64,000 nucleotides of DNA from Cordia subcordata (GCA_028554755.1 JAPTOF010000001.1:694501-758500), one strand, 5' to 3'. Counted from the first letter of the stretch, positions 36,610 to 48,739 are shown. Numbers and translations: made by a program. The notes: generated by a model not told the origin, from the sequence alone.

Positions 36610-37384
36610 ATGAAGCTAGTTTGGTGCCCAGAAACAGCATTAAAGGCTTATCTTGATACCGTAAAATCAGTAAGTGATCATCATACTAAATTCACCAACA
36701 TTTCTTTTTTTTTTTTGGTTTCGAAACGATTCTTTCTAATGAATTATTAATCAATTTTTCTTTTCTTTTGGATTTCTTGATTGCTTTTTGCAGTGTGAAC
36801 TTCATAAACAATCAAGCGTGGCCGAACTTGTATCAGCCATGGCGGCCGGGTGGAACGCGCAGTTAATAGTGGAGACGTGGTCACAAGGCGGGGTGATTGA
36901 GACAAGTGTTGGCCTTGCGATTGCCAGCCACCATACGGGTGGAAGACATGTTTGTGTGGTCCCAGATGAAGAATCAAGGTCCAGTTACATTGAAGCCATG
37001 GAAAACGCTGGTATGTCTCCAGGGGAGGTTGTCGTAGGCGTGGCGGATGAAGCGATGGCGGGCTTGACAGGCATAGATTTCCTGGTGGTGGACTGCCGGC
37101 GGAATGATTTTGCAGGAATATTCAGGGTGGCTAAATTAGGCCACCGGGGTGCTGTCTTGGTCTGCAAGAACGCTAGCTCCCGGGCTGCCTTGGATTTCAG
37201 ATGGCGGAGCGTTCTTGATGGCAAATCAAGAATCGTGCGATCTGTGTTTCTGCCGGTGGGGAAGGGTTTGGACATCGCGTACGTGGGAGCATCCACCGGG
37301 AATTCAAGTCCCGGGAAGGGCGTAAGCCGATGGATCAAACGGTATGATCATCGATCAGGTGAGGAATTTGTCATCCGGAAGTGA
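36610..37384 (+). CDS. DUF1442 family protein
   Basis: Two exons: 36610-36669 and 36794-37384, giving 216 residues. The join gives KSCELHKQSSVAEL in frame. The protein opens with MKLVWCPETALKAYLDTVK, the signature of the plant DUF1442 family (Arabidopsis At1g12320, At2g45360, At5g62280). The body is a Rossmann-like alpha/beta unit: AGWNAQLIVETWS, VGLAIAS, HVCVVPDEESR, GIDFLVVDCRRNDF and GAVLVCKNA strands. The fold resembles a methyltransferase, but SAM binding and substrate are not established, so I give no function. The length is typical and no signal peptide or membrane segment is seen. The gene faces the peptidyl-tRNA hydrolase gene tail to tail with about 1.1 kb between stops. The 5' region is A-rich and the upstream sequence from 36400 is unremarkable. 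Confidence 0.93.
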
Positions 37385-38484
37385 ATTCCAGAAGGGCTCA
37401 TACTGCCTAGCTAAGATCGCAGAAGACTCGTTAATTAGCAGAATCTGATACTAATTTTTTGGTGTTCCTGTCGTGTTTTTGTAGATAGAGGGTAAAAGAT
37501 TTGGTCATTTCTCTCCTCTTCTGATTGTACTTCATTTGACAGTCAGTTGTACAGATAAATATCTGAAGATTATGATACACAGTTTTAGCATATTTTGCTG
37601 CTTAAGTGACGCCCTCAAAGTTGGATGTCATAAAATTTCTAGACTTGTAAAGGAGATCCACTCAACATGCATTCGACCAAGAAATTATAACTAGCATTAG
37701 TTTTCAGTGTTCTCTTTGGCAGCTTGAAAACGTAGTCGCTTATATCATCGAGCTATTCAGAATGAACATTCTTCCATTTGCAGACCAGACAGCCGCATGG
37801 AAGAGTTCTCCATTAATGAGAAAGAGGAGTAGAAATTAGAAATAGTTACATCCCTATTCGGCATATAATCTGCTTTTACATAGTTGTTAAACGATGTTAA
37901 GTACAACAAAACACTCGCCTACGAAACAAAAAGGGAAATGAAATAAAGTATTTCACATAAAGTATTATTGTCCAACTGTGAATAGTGCAACAATAAGCAT
38001 TATATACAACTCGATCACATCAAAATCCGTGGTCCTTCACTATTGAGCCTACAATTCTAAACCAAGCCAAACAAATCTTCATCCCACTAGTTGGGGGTGT
38101 TGGCAATATTCAGCCTACAATCTGCAAAAATCACATCCATTTCAACTTTGTCAAATATCGCTCCATTTATAGCCTTGTCCACTAAATGTTAAAAGGATGG
38201 CATTTTTCTTCCTACAGCAACCTGTTGAACTATTCCTGTAACTCGTCTTTTGCTGGTGATCGAGTTCATTGAGCTGTCTATCATAGTGTCATAATCAGGT
38301 GGCTGCAACAGAAACCAAAAGCAGAGAAACTTTTCACAAAGGAAAAACAGAAAATTTTCGAGCATCACTATAAAATTGGAAATAACAATAAAAGGAAAAT
38401 ACTAAATCAGGAACAAGTAAATTAGTGCAGAACTCACATGTCTATGAGTAGAAAATTAAAAAGTTATCCTCATGCTATCATAAA
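37385..38484. other. convergent intergenic region (DUF1442 and peptidyl-tRNA hydrolase 3' ends)
   Basis: No gene seen. AT-rich with likely 3' UTRs of both neighbours. Confidence 0.6.
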
Positions 38485-40946
38485 TCAGTCCCAACTGTCT
38501 CGGCTCCTTCGCAATGCCTTCTTCTGTGAGTGAGCTTTCTTCTTGTCCAGCCGCTTCTTTTCCCCAATTGCAGCCCTTTGAGCCACATGTGAGTGAGAGA
38601 GAGAGAGAGGTCAGCGCGAACTAGTGGATTATGATCAGGTTTAGCAATATGCAATAGACAAGAAAGACATTAGCTCTTACAACTTTTCAATTTTCTTAAC
38701 TTGCTCTTCTGAAGGAGGTGGTGGGACATATGAAGCAGCATCAATGATAGCCTACATAATTCATTTAAATTTAATCACATGAAAAAAGCGAAAAACATTC
38801 TATAAGCCAGCAAATCACCAACAAATGATGGTAGCTTTTACCATTTGAACAATGGATAGAGCTCATATATCATACTGGTATAAGAAGAAATCTAGTAATT
38901 TCAAAGCTTCTGTTAAATTTCTCATGAGTACCTGTAACTTCTCGAGAGCATCTTCAATGTTACCCCTGAAAGACAGTTAGATCATGTAAGCAATTGATTC
39001 TCCAACAAGTGAAAAAATAACAATTAGGAAGTAGCAGGAACAAGTTAACTTCTGAGTTCTCGTCTTTGCAGAAGATATCACAAGCTCTCCATCTCTGTTT
39101 ATTCGATTTTTCTCCTGTTCACAAGCCAGTTAGTAAAGAACTTTAACGGGAGGTGTAATTCCGTGACAAATGGAGAGAACATGACTAGTGAATTATTAAA
39201 GGAATTGTATGCTGTTTGTCAGGAATACATCCATGTCAGATGTATGTAGATAAGATATGCTGAGACTGTTAACTGGTAGTACTAGAGGATAGAAATGATG
39301 AAAAAAGGGAACCACTTATTGCTATTCTGAAAATTCTCTAGACCACCCAGTACAACAGAACAGCCATTTGTCAACTCATGCATTAGAATGTATCAATAAA
39401 GTAAGATGAGGCAGTAGCTGACCATTTGCATAATCCTCTCTCTAACCCTCTCGCTTAACCAATGTGCATTCTTAACATTAAATCGCATATCCACCTTGGT
39501 ATTTACTGCAGATAATAAAAGCTTGATCATTTAAGGGAAGTAAAGGAAAAGGATCTAAGTGAAAGAAACAACATAAAATTTTTTTAATAAAACCCAAAAG
39601 CATGTTTGTGGGGCTGGGGTGGGGGGTTTTTTGGGGGGGTGGGGGGTTTTTTGGGGGAGAGGAAGAGGGAAGAGAGAGTAGCATTTCTCATGCAAATTAA
39701 AGCACTTTCCAGACCTTTGTTTACATTTTGACCACCAGGTCCACCACTTCTTGCAAAGCTCACAGTCACATGATCTGAATAAAAAGGAGAACCAATTAAG
39801 GAAGGCAGAGTGCGTATCTTGCATCTAACAATATAGTACAAGGCTTCACTGTGCCACTAGATAGACAAGAGACAAAAAGAATGAGAGAGGGAGAGGGAGA
39901 GAATGAGAGATGATGAGCAAACATCTTGCAAGTCAATGAATTCCTAAACAAAACTTCAAGAACTGAAAAGCATCAAGAGACAAAAACAGGAAAAGGTTAT
40001 GAGATATACTGCTTCTTGCGGTCCATTTTCTTACATCCTTTTCAAAAGAGGATGAGTATGGAGTAGCAGAAGAGAACAAGTCAATAATGCTAGTGTGTTC
40101 TACCCACTTACAAACGATAAGTAGGTAAACAAATTTTTTAGGCAACCAACGAAATCAAAAGCACATTAAACATTAAGGGTGATCAACCAGAATCCAGACT
40201 TTCAGCCTTTCTTTTTTCTTTTCAATTTTTTATTGTAGATATTTCTCTAAATCAAATTATGAACTTCAATCAAGTATGCGTGATCGTCATCTTAAGCACT
40301 AAGAAAATTGAAATTCTAAGCATTTTCTTAAAAATCATTTTAGCACTCAAATGTTCATACATTTCTAAATCATTTAAGAATTCCAACTACAGCTATATTA
40401 CTAAAGCAAATAGACAATCCATAATATCACAACACTACTTATTGAGAAAATCATCACATTGATTGCCAGAATTATATATCTATTTTAACATTATCTAATC
40501 AATGCTATTATCATATATCTATCAACACTATATCATACTCATTTTCAACATTATCAAACACAAAAAAAGGAAACAAATTTATCCACAAAAGAAGAAAATA
40601 AACAGATAACATTAACAAAATCTTAGTGAAGCTTTAATTTTTAATTACCAATGGTGACTTTAGGGATGGGTTCATTAGCCCCTTCCTTAGCTCGCTCCTC
40701 AGCTGCAAGCAACAGCTGCTGAACTTGAGCCAGCCGCGCCGACGCCTTCTTCTTCTCATCCTCTGCAGCTGCGCACCGCACCGGAGTATAACTGATGGGG
40801 CGTAACTCAACGCGCCGACAGGCCCCACGCGAGCTGGTCAACTGTAACGGCCAGCGTAACAATCTCACGCTTCCACATGGAAAAGAAAATGATGGACGGA
40901 AAAATTCTCTCGTTACTAACTTCGCCGTGCTTCTTAACGACGCCAT
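38485..40946 (-). CDS. ICT1-like peptidyl-tRNA hydrolase / class I release factor, organellar
   Basis: Seven exons: 40649-40946, 39715-39774, 39423-39505, 39050-39114, 38932-38965, 38681-38751, 38485-38575, giving 233 residues. The GGQ motif that hydrolyses the peptidyl-tRNA ester is present (about residues 113-115) in SGGPGGQNVNK. The domain continues with NTKVDMRFNV and EKNRINRDGELVISS. The C-terminus is a basic helix with KKKAHSQKKALRRSRDSWD that in ICT1/YaeJ-type proteins reaches into the ribosomal mRNA channel to rescue stalled ribosomes without a stop codon. Residues 1-60 are Ser/Arg-rich with few acids, fitting a mitochondrial or plastid transit peptide. I start at MASLRS because it gives a classic transit peptide; an in-frame Met sits 20 codons further upstream (41006). 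No codon-recognition domain is present, so it is not RF1/RF2. Intron 2 contains a striking C-run block. An ACGTGGC element is at 41143-41149. Confidence 0.94.
39605..39662. repeat. G-run repeat in peptidyl-tRNA hydrolase intron 2
   Basis: The plus strand carries GGGGTGGGGGGTTTTTTGG followed by a second near-copy. On the gene (minus) strand this is a C/A-rich tract inside the intron 39506-39714. Four or more G runs of at least four bases make it a strong G-quadruplex candidate on the template strand. Confidence 0.8.
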
Positions 40947-42709
40947 TCCAGTTTCAAGCTTAAGCAAACCCTGTCGGAAAATTCTATTTTTTTCTTTTGT
41001 TTTCATAGATTTGGGGTTCTTTCAGAAATTTTGGATTTCATGTGGGCGTAAAAAGCAAAAAGTTAGTGGAGGAGGATTTTCTTTTTCTTATTTTCCTTTT
41101 TTCTTTTCTTGTGATCCCGGTTTTTCCTTGATTTTCATTGGCACGTGGCTTCTTAAGGCTTCACCTTTGAGAAACACGCACGTAAGTTACGTGGAGGACA
41201 TAGAGTGATATAGAGACGAAAACAAAATTGCACAAATTTCATTTACTAGGGAACAGGAAATTAATCTGCAATATATTAGTCCTTTTCTTTTTTATTTTGC
41301 CTTTGTACTTGCACTAGATAAATAACCTGTGAGTGCCAAAATTTATATCGAGAGAAAATACTGGATTAGATTGAAATTATGATCTTCTTGTTTAATGTCA
41401 TCATCAATATTAAATCTGTACTATATACTAAAACTTCGAATTTGCTTTCTTCCAAATATTCAAAGTATCACATTCTGTTATGTGATATACATAATAAAAT
41501 ATTATAAGAAAACACTAGCTTCCCTTACACCTTTTAATCAATAACTTTTTTTTCTTTTGAAAAATTTTCTTTCAATTAACAACTTTTATTCAAAACTAAT
41601 CACTTCCTTCCCTGACAGACCTTATTTTACACTTGATTATAACTATATTATTAGTTGAAAAAATTATTTCAAAATTATTATGTGCAATAAACTTATTGTA
41701 TTTTATTTATAATCATCCACCCGCTTTTTCCCGAAAAATGTATAAAACATCTGTATCGTATCTAGCACATAGGTTTTACGTGTATGTAATGGCTCAGATT
41801 GGCTTTTCTAAAAACACTTTTTTTAATAATTTTTGTAAAAATAATTTTTGAAAAGCTAAAGATGCGTTTAGTTTGCCTATGTTTTGTTTATATTTTCATG
41901 AAAAATAAAAATTAAGATAAAAAACTCATTTAGTTAATCATTTTTGTTCTCATTTTTAAAAAACAAAAAACAATTTTATAAAAAAAAAACCAGAAAATAT
42001 CTAAAAATATTTTCTTTGAAAACGATGTAACAATTTTATAAATAACTCTAAAAGTTTTAAAAAATAATGTGACAATTTTGTAAATAAATGATACTTTTAT
42101 AAATAAACATTAAAAAGAAAAACACTTTTGTTAACTAAACACATTCTTTAAATTTTAAAAAACAAAATAAAAATTATTTTCTAAAAATAAAAATGAAAAA
42201 TGAAAACAAAAAAATAAAAACAAAAATAGGCAAACCAAACACAACCTAAAAATTCACTTTTAAAAGAAACTTCAGAATTTCAATTTTTTTTAAAGCAAAT
42301 CAAGTAGTTATTGCAAAATCAATATACATTTTTTTACCAAAAAAAAAAAACCTAAACCACACAGGCAGAACTAATCTCTCCATTTCCTTTGTAGGCGGCG
42401 TTTTTGGAAAACCTCCGCAAGTAAAAAGATTCATCATCCTCCAACACTAAAAGATCAACCCAAGGAATAGTAGAATATAAAAAGTAACAAGTAGGCTAAT
42501 TCAGCATTACGACCAGCCCTTTGGAAAGGCTTGGCCTAGAATACATGCAAAATATAGTACAAAACTCTACCAGCAGAAATTACATTATGAGCTTCCGGTT
42601 GATCTGCTACCCAAATGTTTTTTAAACTATATATCAAGACATAACACACAGGATATGCCGTGCCCAAGCACGTAAACCACATATCAGAAGAGTTGCTGTC
42701 TTTGCGTTC
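40947..42709. other. intergenic region, peptidyl-tRNA hydrolase promoter and MLF 3' flank
   Basis: Contains the hydrolase upstream region with a GGCACGTGGC element (41140-41149) and the MITE at 41862-42246. Otherwise AT-rich with no gene. Confidence 0.55.
41862..42246. mobile_element. MITE, hAT-like (GTTTGGTTTGCC ends)
   Basis: The left end GCGTTTAGTTTGCCTATGTTTTG matches the reverse complement of the right end (GTGTTTGGTTTGCCTATTTTTG) over about 22 bases. The interior is AT-rich with no ORF. Possible 7-bp flanks CTAAAGA/CTAAAAA match at 6 of 7. Confidence 0.5.
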
Positions 42710-44651
42710 CTAATGCCTCCTAGGTTGATAGGCATTGCCCTTACCAGCTGCTCTCGATCTAGCACGAGACAAACCGGCGCCATCTCCCTGCATATTTCCC
42801 GCTTTCTGTGAGCGAGAAGGACCAGCAGTTTCTCTCATGTCTGGCCTTACACCTCCTGAATGATGTGGCCTCTCCACGGAAGGAAGCGCCCAACCACCAG
42901 TTCTATTCGGGCCAGCCTGACCACTACTTCCTGATCCTAAAGCATAAATTTAACACGAGTTCTTGTTAGAATGGCATATTTGCTGAAAGTCCACTAAATC
43001 ATAAAAAGGACAATAAGCAAGATTATAATTTTAGTTATAGCTCAAGTCAAAACAATATTGAACATCATTTTCTGCCATTATTTATTAAATATTTTCTAGT
43101 AATTATTTGTAGAAAAAGCCAATGCCACAACGAACTCATAACTCAGAAGATAGATCTTCGCCAGCTATCAACTTCTACTTCTCCTGCTGCCTTACTGCTG
43201 GTGCATGTAAATTCATCTGGCAGCATCTTATCAATGGTGGATAAGCCTCAAAACACACACACACAAATATCGTAAAGCCATTACCCTAGTTTCTATCATC
43301 ATACAGCCATCTACAAGGATCTCTTCCTTTTGCAAGCAAAGCACCATTAGTATATTCTTAAAAAATCTGAATGATTACGAGGACAGAGAAATTTTAGCAC
43401 TTGCAGCACTGCCTCAGGAAAAGGATAAACCCATTGTTCATAGAACAAATATGAACATCAAAATCAGGAATCTAATCCACGTAAAACTTACCCATAATAC
43501 CATGCCCCCCCCTCAATCCAGGCAGATGCTTTCTAGCATTTCCTTCCCAAGCCTCTTCAAAACCAGCAAGCTCATCTGCAAAAACATACCTAAACCATTT
43601 TAGCAGAAGAACTTCACAACAACAGAAAACATCATGATATATCTTCTAAAACTACCTTCATTAAGATTGTGCAGTGTCTGCATCGTATCAACCCTTCCAT
43701 CTGAATTCAGCTTCCGCAACATAGAATGACCCTAAGGAAGAAGTATTAAACACCAGAGATATTCCAAATGCACACAACTAATATACAGGCACAATCTTAC
43801 ATGATATACACCCAAGGCTTTAAAATAAATTCAAACCAACACCTTGTTATGAATACCCCTCAAGACACCATGTTTAGCTTCACCAGTAGCAGAATTGGCT
43901 TCTTTACTTTCTTCAAATGTCAACTGTCAATTTGAACACATGAAATAAGGAAAATGGAAAGACAAAACAAAGACAAGCTCAAGATAGCAGACTAAATATC
44001 ACTTACTCCATCGCTCCCTGTCCTCCTCATCTTAGACGAGGTATAATATGTGCCATTTGCACCACCATAAGAAACAGTAGTACTTTGGAAAGAATAACTA
44101 TGACCTCGAGGCTGTGATGCCATCTCACGACGCCGATTCACATCACTTTGAAAGTGCATTAGTTTGCTACTCGTCTCTGCAACATCAGCAAAACAATCAA
44201 TACCTATATGAAGAGAAGTCAAGTTGGCTTATGAATGAGAAGAAAAGTAGCTAAACTCACCTTCAGCTTCATCATCCGGATGCTCAACATATGGCTCTTG
44301 GCTTGACCTTCCATGCTTCCTGGGGTTCTCTCTATTCACACTTTCAGATTTTTTCTCATCATCTGAGTTCAACTCTTCAATGATCGGACCGCTCCTAGAA
44401 CTGGGGGCCTGGGCTGGTTGACGTTCAAGAAAACCAGATGGATGTGCATTCACGAATGGATTTCCACTAGGCCCAAAGAAATTGGACTCGAAGAGACCAC
44501 CAAATGGGCGTGTGAAGAAGGGGTCATCAAATGGATCCCTACCTCCAAAGAAGCTAGACATTAAACTTCTAGGACCTCCAAAGCCTCCAAAACCACCAAA
44601 GCCAGCAAATGGATCACCAAAACCAGAGAAAGGGTCCCTTCCTCCCTGCAT
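42710..44651 (-). CDS. myeloid leukemia factor (MLF1)-like glycine-rich protein
   Basis: Six coding exons: 44261-44651, 44007-44176, 43843-43923, 43656-43731, 43492-43575, 42710-42936, giving 342 residues. The N-terminus is a Gly/Phe/Asp-Pro repeat tract (FSGFGDPFAGFGGFGGFGG) followed by FGGRDPFDDPFFTRPFGG. An acidic, Ser-rich linker follows, and then the MLF1-interacting core: HFQSDVNRRREMASQ, HSYSFQSTTVSYGG, GTYYTSSKMRRTGSDG and HNKGHSMLRKLNSDGRVDTMQTLHNLNEDE. The C-terminus is basic (SRARSRAAGKGNAYQPRRH). In animals MLF proteins act in transcription and cell-cycle control. The plant function is not established. A 5' UTR exon ends at a donor at 46617 and splices to 44667, leaving a roughly 2-kb leader intron, a feature often linked to high expression. 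A TATA box (46712-46720) and a nearby AAACCCTAA telo-box lie upstream. Confidence 0.9.
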
Positions 44652-44667
44652 TTTCGAATCACTTTTC

Positions 44668-46616
44668 CTGAGAAAACATATTAGTATTCAGTGGCCTCAT
44701 ATAATTATGGTTAGAGAACAAATAGGAAAACCCGAAACTATGCAGAATGAAAACTTGTACGCAGAATGAAAACTTGTGCACAGAATCTGAGAACACATGC
44801 AACACAATGAGACGAGACACTGAAATTAAATACACAGGAAGACCCATCATCAAGGGAAGTATATACACAATGAAGCCTTTCTTCTGACATACATACAAGT
44901 TGAAAGCTGAAACTATCAATACACAACGGATGCAAAGAAATCAACTTCATCACAGTTTCGGACAGTTGCATTCCACCATTGTTATGTCCAATGGTTTCCA
45001 TACTAAATAAATTTCAGCAGCTTTAAGATAATAGAAATTATGATGTACTACTCAAGACATGAGATAAACCGTTACAAGGTACACCTTCATACATGGGTAG
45101 GGATGGCAACGAGGTTGGGTAGTAGTGGGGTGTGTTTACCCCTACTCTGCACCTGCTAATAAAACTCGTGCCCCGACCCCTACCATATACCTGGTACCGG
45201 GGTAAACTTCTACTACCATCTCCGCCTTTGTTGGATGAACCCCCCCCCCCCCCAAAAAAAAAAAATGGAGTTCTGATCAGCAAAGTTCATAGCATTAACT
45301 TTTTAAAAAAAATTACTAATACATAAAAACGTATTAAAAATAAGTTAACTTTTACCACTAAACTAAAGAGATCTCCAATGATATAAAATTTTTATTAAAA
45401 TATAGAAAAAATATATACAAAATGATACAATATTTGTATCAAGAATATATAAATGGCCCCTACAACGAGGTAAGGGAAGGATACCCACCCCACCCCACCC
45501 CACCCCTGCAGTACTCCTACAGAGTGGAACGGGAGGGGTACCATTGCCATACCTAACATGGGTCATTGAGTTAACCTTTGGTTTGTTTATAAAAGCCTTC
45601 TAGCAAGTCCTACAAGGACTAGGATCAATATAACTCACTCCTCAAGAAAATATTTACCCCAGCTCTCATTCTCGCTCCAGATATTTTATCACTAAATTGT
45701 GGATCAGGAAGTATTGTGATTCTCTCATTGCCCCAAATGAATCAAATAGAGTTGTTCTATACCCAGAAAACTTAACAAACCCTGACATTTAACTCTTCAC
45801 AAATACAGCAAATGAAATACATAAGATGCAATTCAATCCACGGGTTCACTAGAATTCTGAAAGTCATGCATAGTGCCCAAATGTTTATCCCTTTCTCTCA
45901 AGTCTGATACACCAAAATATGACAGATCTCTTCATTAAGGATGTTGCGAATTCAGTCCTATTCTCTAATTAGTCTCTAAAAAACTCCAAAGAAATCATAC
46001 AACAACACAATCAACTCACAGTTCTTTGCCCCGAGATGCGTAAAAAGAAATGCTCTCCACAAGTACTCCGCTTAATAATTAAAAAATCGCGCACACGACA
46101 GCATTCCACCAAAAGCTGATCCATAATCACATACAAGTAGGTGACAACCAACAATTCCACACTCAATGTGAAACTATATGCTTCATCAGCGAACAAGAGG
46201 ATCGAAAACAAGCAACCTCATGAGTTGGCATCAAGATACAAAATGATCGCAATCGATAAACATAATAATCTCCACATATCAGTATCACATCTCAAGTCCA
46301 CGCAGAAAAAATCATCTAACAACTTATCACCAACGGAAACACAAAATTATATGAAAATTTAATTAATCCTATAAGATTTTTCATAAAATTATATCATTTA
46401 TAACATCTCTCTGTTATCCACTGTCAAATTAATAAATAAACAAATAAAATCAAGGCCTGTTACAGTACAAAAGGAACATAAAGGGGAAGAAAAGTTCAAA
46501 AAATTCGATATAAACCAGCTTTCATTCAAATGCAGACAATTATTAGATCAAAATTAAATTCAACAAATGAATTTCCAAATAAATACATAAAGCAAAGCTT
46601 TCTTTAGAAATATTAC
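44668..46616 (-). promoter_or_regulatory. 5' UTR intron of the MLF-like gene
   Basis: On the minus strand the leader exon (about 46617-46690) ends at the donor GTAATA. The acceptor CTCAG at 44668-44669 is followed by GAAAAGTGATTCGAA and then the ATG. The intron of about 1.95 kb is AT-rich and carries a complete hAT-like insertion at 45098-45555. Leader introns of this size often enhance expression; that part is inference. Confidence 0.7.
45098..45555. mobile_element. nonautonomous hAT-like element, second copy, with 8-bp duplication
   Basis: Ends TAGGGATGGCAA (45098-45109) and, reverse complemented, TAGGTATGGCAA. The 8-mer ACATGGGT occurs at 45091-45098 and again at 45556-45563, fitting the hAT target-site duplication. 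About 458 bp, no ORF, with a C-run/A-run junction at 45241-45265. It lies in the leader intron of the MLF-like gene. Confidence 0.7.
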
Positions 46617-46674
46617 CTGAAGAGAACGAGAAATCGGGAAGATGAAGGGGAAAAAAAAGTAACCAGTTGAGGAA

Positions 46675-46725
46675 AAACGAAACCCTAAAAAGTTTAAATT
46701 CCTTGTTACTGATATATATACGGGG
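46675..46725 (-). promoter_or_regulatory. core promoter of MLF-like gene: TATA box and telo-box
   Basis: On the minus strand a TATATATA run (46712-46720) lies about 30 bp before the expected start site. A TTTAGGGTTT telo-box (46678-46690) sits at or just after the start. Telo-boxes are common near start sites of plant growth-related genes. Confidence 0.45.
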
Positions 46726-47248
46726 ATTTTCGCCCAAAAAAGATATATACGCGGATTTCTACCTTGTTTAGTATATTAGGAAAGAGAGAACAGGAATGTT
46801 AGAATGTTCTAGTACGCACTAGATCAGACACGTGTGAGGATGGATGTGGTATAATGGGCTTTCACAGCACAATACAGCCCAATGTCTTCCTTCCACAAAC
46901 TTTATACGGGAGTTTCGTAATGTGGTTTCTGTACAATTGAACTTCCATCTCTCTTTTTCTTTCTTCTTTTTTTTTTTTTTTTTTTTTGGTTGGCATCAAC
47001 CGACTCCAATTTTACCCACCAAAAAAAAAAAAAAAAAACCATTATCTTCTTCTGTTTTTTTTTTTGGCTAAGTCACCGACTCTCAATCTTAGAACATATT
47101 AGAAGGACTCGTAGGTAGGCGTGCAAGTGACTTTTAGATTTGATTTGGACGTTCCTTTTTTTTTTTTTTCTTGTAAACAAGTATGACCTGGTGGAAGTCC
47201 ATTATTCCAAAGATGAACTATTCATGTCAAAATGTGGATTATTAATAG

Positions 47249-47516
47249 TGTGTTTGGAATTATCTTATTTTAAGATGTTTATTCTATTGAAATTTAGAGA
47301 TATTTTATAAGATTTAAGATATTTTATCATATGCATAATGTATTCTATAGTTGTAAAAAATAAGATAGGAAGGATTACTTATTTCTTATAAGATAAAAAA
47401 TATGATTTTGTTTTAAATTTTCATAGGTTGCATGATAAGATTTCTTAAATCTTATAAGATATACCCTCATTTTAATAGGATAAGCATCTTAAAATAAGAC
47501 TATAACAAACAGAGCA
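47249..47516. mobile_element. MITE with TTATTTTAAGATG ends
   Basis: The left end TGTTTGGAATTATCTTATTT pairs with the right end, whose reverse complement is TGTTTGTTATAGTCTTATTT; both continue TTAAGATG. The interior holds AAGATTTAAGATATTTTAT and its partial inverse. No TSD was clear. Confidence 0.45.
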
Positions 47517-47884
47517 TAAGTATCAAAATTGTTTGTTATAATATAATAAGTAGATCCTTTTTGCTTTTTCTTCTTTTTCGTCTTACATTTTGCACTCATA
47601 TACGTACATTATAAAGCCTCATATAAGAAACTCTTGTCATGGCCTTGGTGATAATGTCCCTGACTTAAGAAGATGGAACTTCCAAATGGATTGGAGATTT
47701 ATGCTAAACTAGGTTTTTTTACCTATGCAGTGCATGGGAGTGAATGTTTGTTTTCAAATAACTTCATAACATTGAAAATAACTAATCAATTACAATTATG
47801 CAATTCAACTTATTTAATATATAGCTATGCTCTGTATTCACCTTGTTAATGTGTATATTAATAATGTAAATAATTAATATACAC

Positions 47885-48010
47885 AAGTACGGATCTCGAG
47901 AAGCACACTTGTTGGACTAGTTTTTCTTTCATCACTCTTAGCCTTATAGGAATTAGTCTCAAGTCCAATATGACTTGAGGATATTCTAGTTCAAAGCAAA
48001 AGAAAAATAA
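47885..48010 (+). repeat. SINE-like repeat, family B, copy 2 (3' part)
   Basis: It shares with 2225-2396 the blocks CATCACTCTTAGCCTTATAGG, TAGTCTCAAGTCCAATATGAC, TTGAGGATATTC and TCAAAGCAAAA, ending in A-rich DNA. A box-B-like GTACGGATCTCG is near 47888. Confidence 0.45.
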
Positions 48011-48414
48011 TGTAAACAAACGGTGAAAAGTGCAATGTAGAAAAATAATAAACATATAAGAAAGACATGGCCATTTCGCACGTTTAGAAAAACAATAATG
48101 CTACAAAGAGTTTATGAAAACACCGAGCAATTATAAAACAGTTTGGAACGTTTCTTGATATACAACATTCTCGATTGTATTTGATGGAGTGCCTTCACTA
48201 TTATGGAGTAGAATACTTAATCCATCTTTTGACTTGACTCTAAAAAGAGCGATATATAGAAATTCAATGGTAATACAGAGTACTTTCACCCGCTTATATA
48301 TAACATAAGAAGTGATTGTAGGATCCTTGCTATATAAGCTTTTGTTCCATAATTGGTAATACATAGTACTTTCACCTCGTTCACACTAGTTCCAAGCTGT
48401 ACAATAACCAATCT

Positions 48415-48739
48415 AGAGGGTGTTAGGCTTTGCTTATCTAGGTGTTTAAAAAAAACACCTAGGACTTATTTAGATTGGTTTTTTTTTTTATATTTTTTTC
48501 GTAAAAAAGTTACATTAAATTTGTAATAACTATTTGATTTGGCTTCCAAAAAAGTTGAAAATTTGCAAAAAGCCCAAATACTACTTTTTTTTTTAAAAGC
48601 CAGAATTTTTAAACTTCTAAAAAAAATTATTAAAAAAGCGTTTTTAAAAAAAGCCAATCTAAACGAGCCCCTAGAGACATGCTTTTTATTATTTAAATGT
48701 TTACAAGCACTAAATAAGCTAAGCCAAACACCCTTCTAG
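48415..48739. mobile_element. nested MITEs
   Basis: Outer ends AGGGTGTTAGGCTTTGCTTA (left) and AGGGTGTTTGGCTTAGCTTA (right, reverse complemented). Inside it an inner element has TTATTTAGATTGG/CCAATCTAAACGAG ends (48463-48670) bordered by CCTAG at 48458-48462 and 48670-48674. A 10-bp palindromic pair CTAGGTGTTT/AAACACCTAG (48438-48462) lies at the left junction. Confidence 0.45.

Noticed and set aside
45241..45265. C-run then A-run inside the hAT-like element
   Set aside because: It is a homopolymer junction, possibly a sequencing-length uncertainty, and does not support a separate element.
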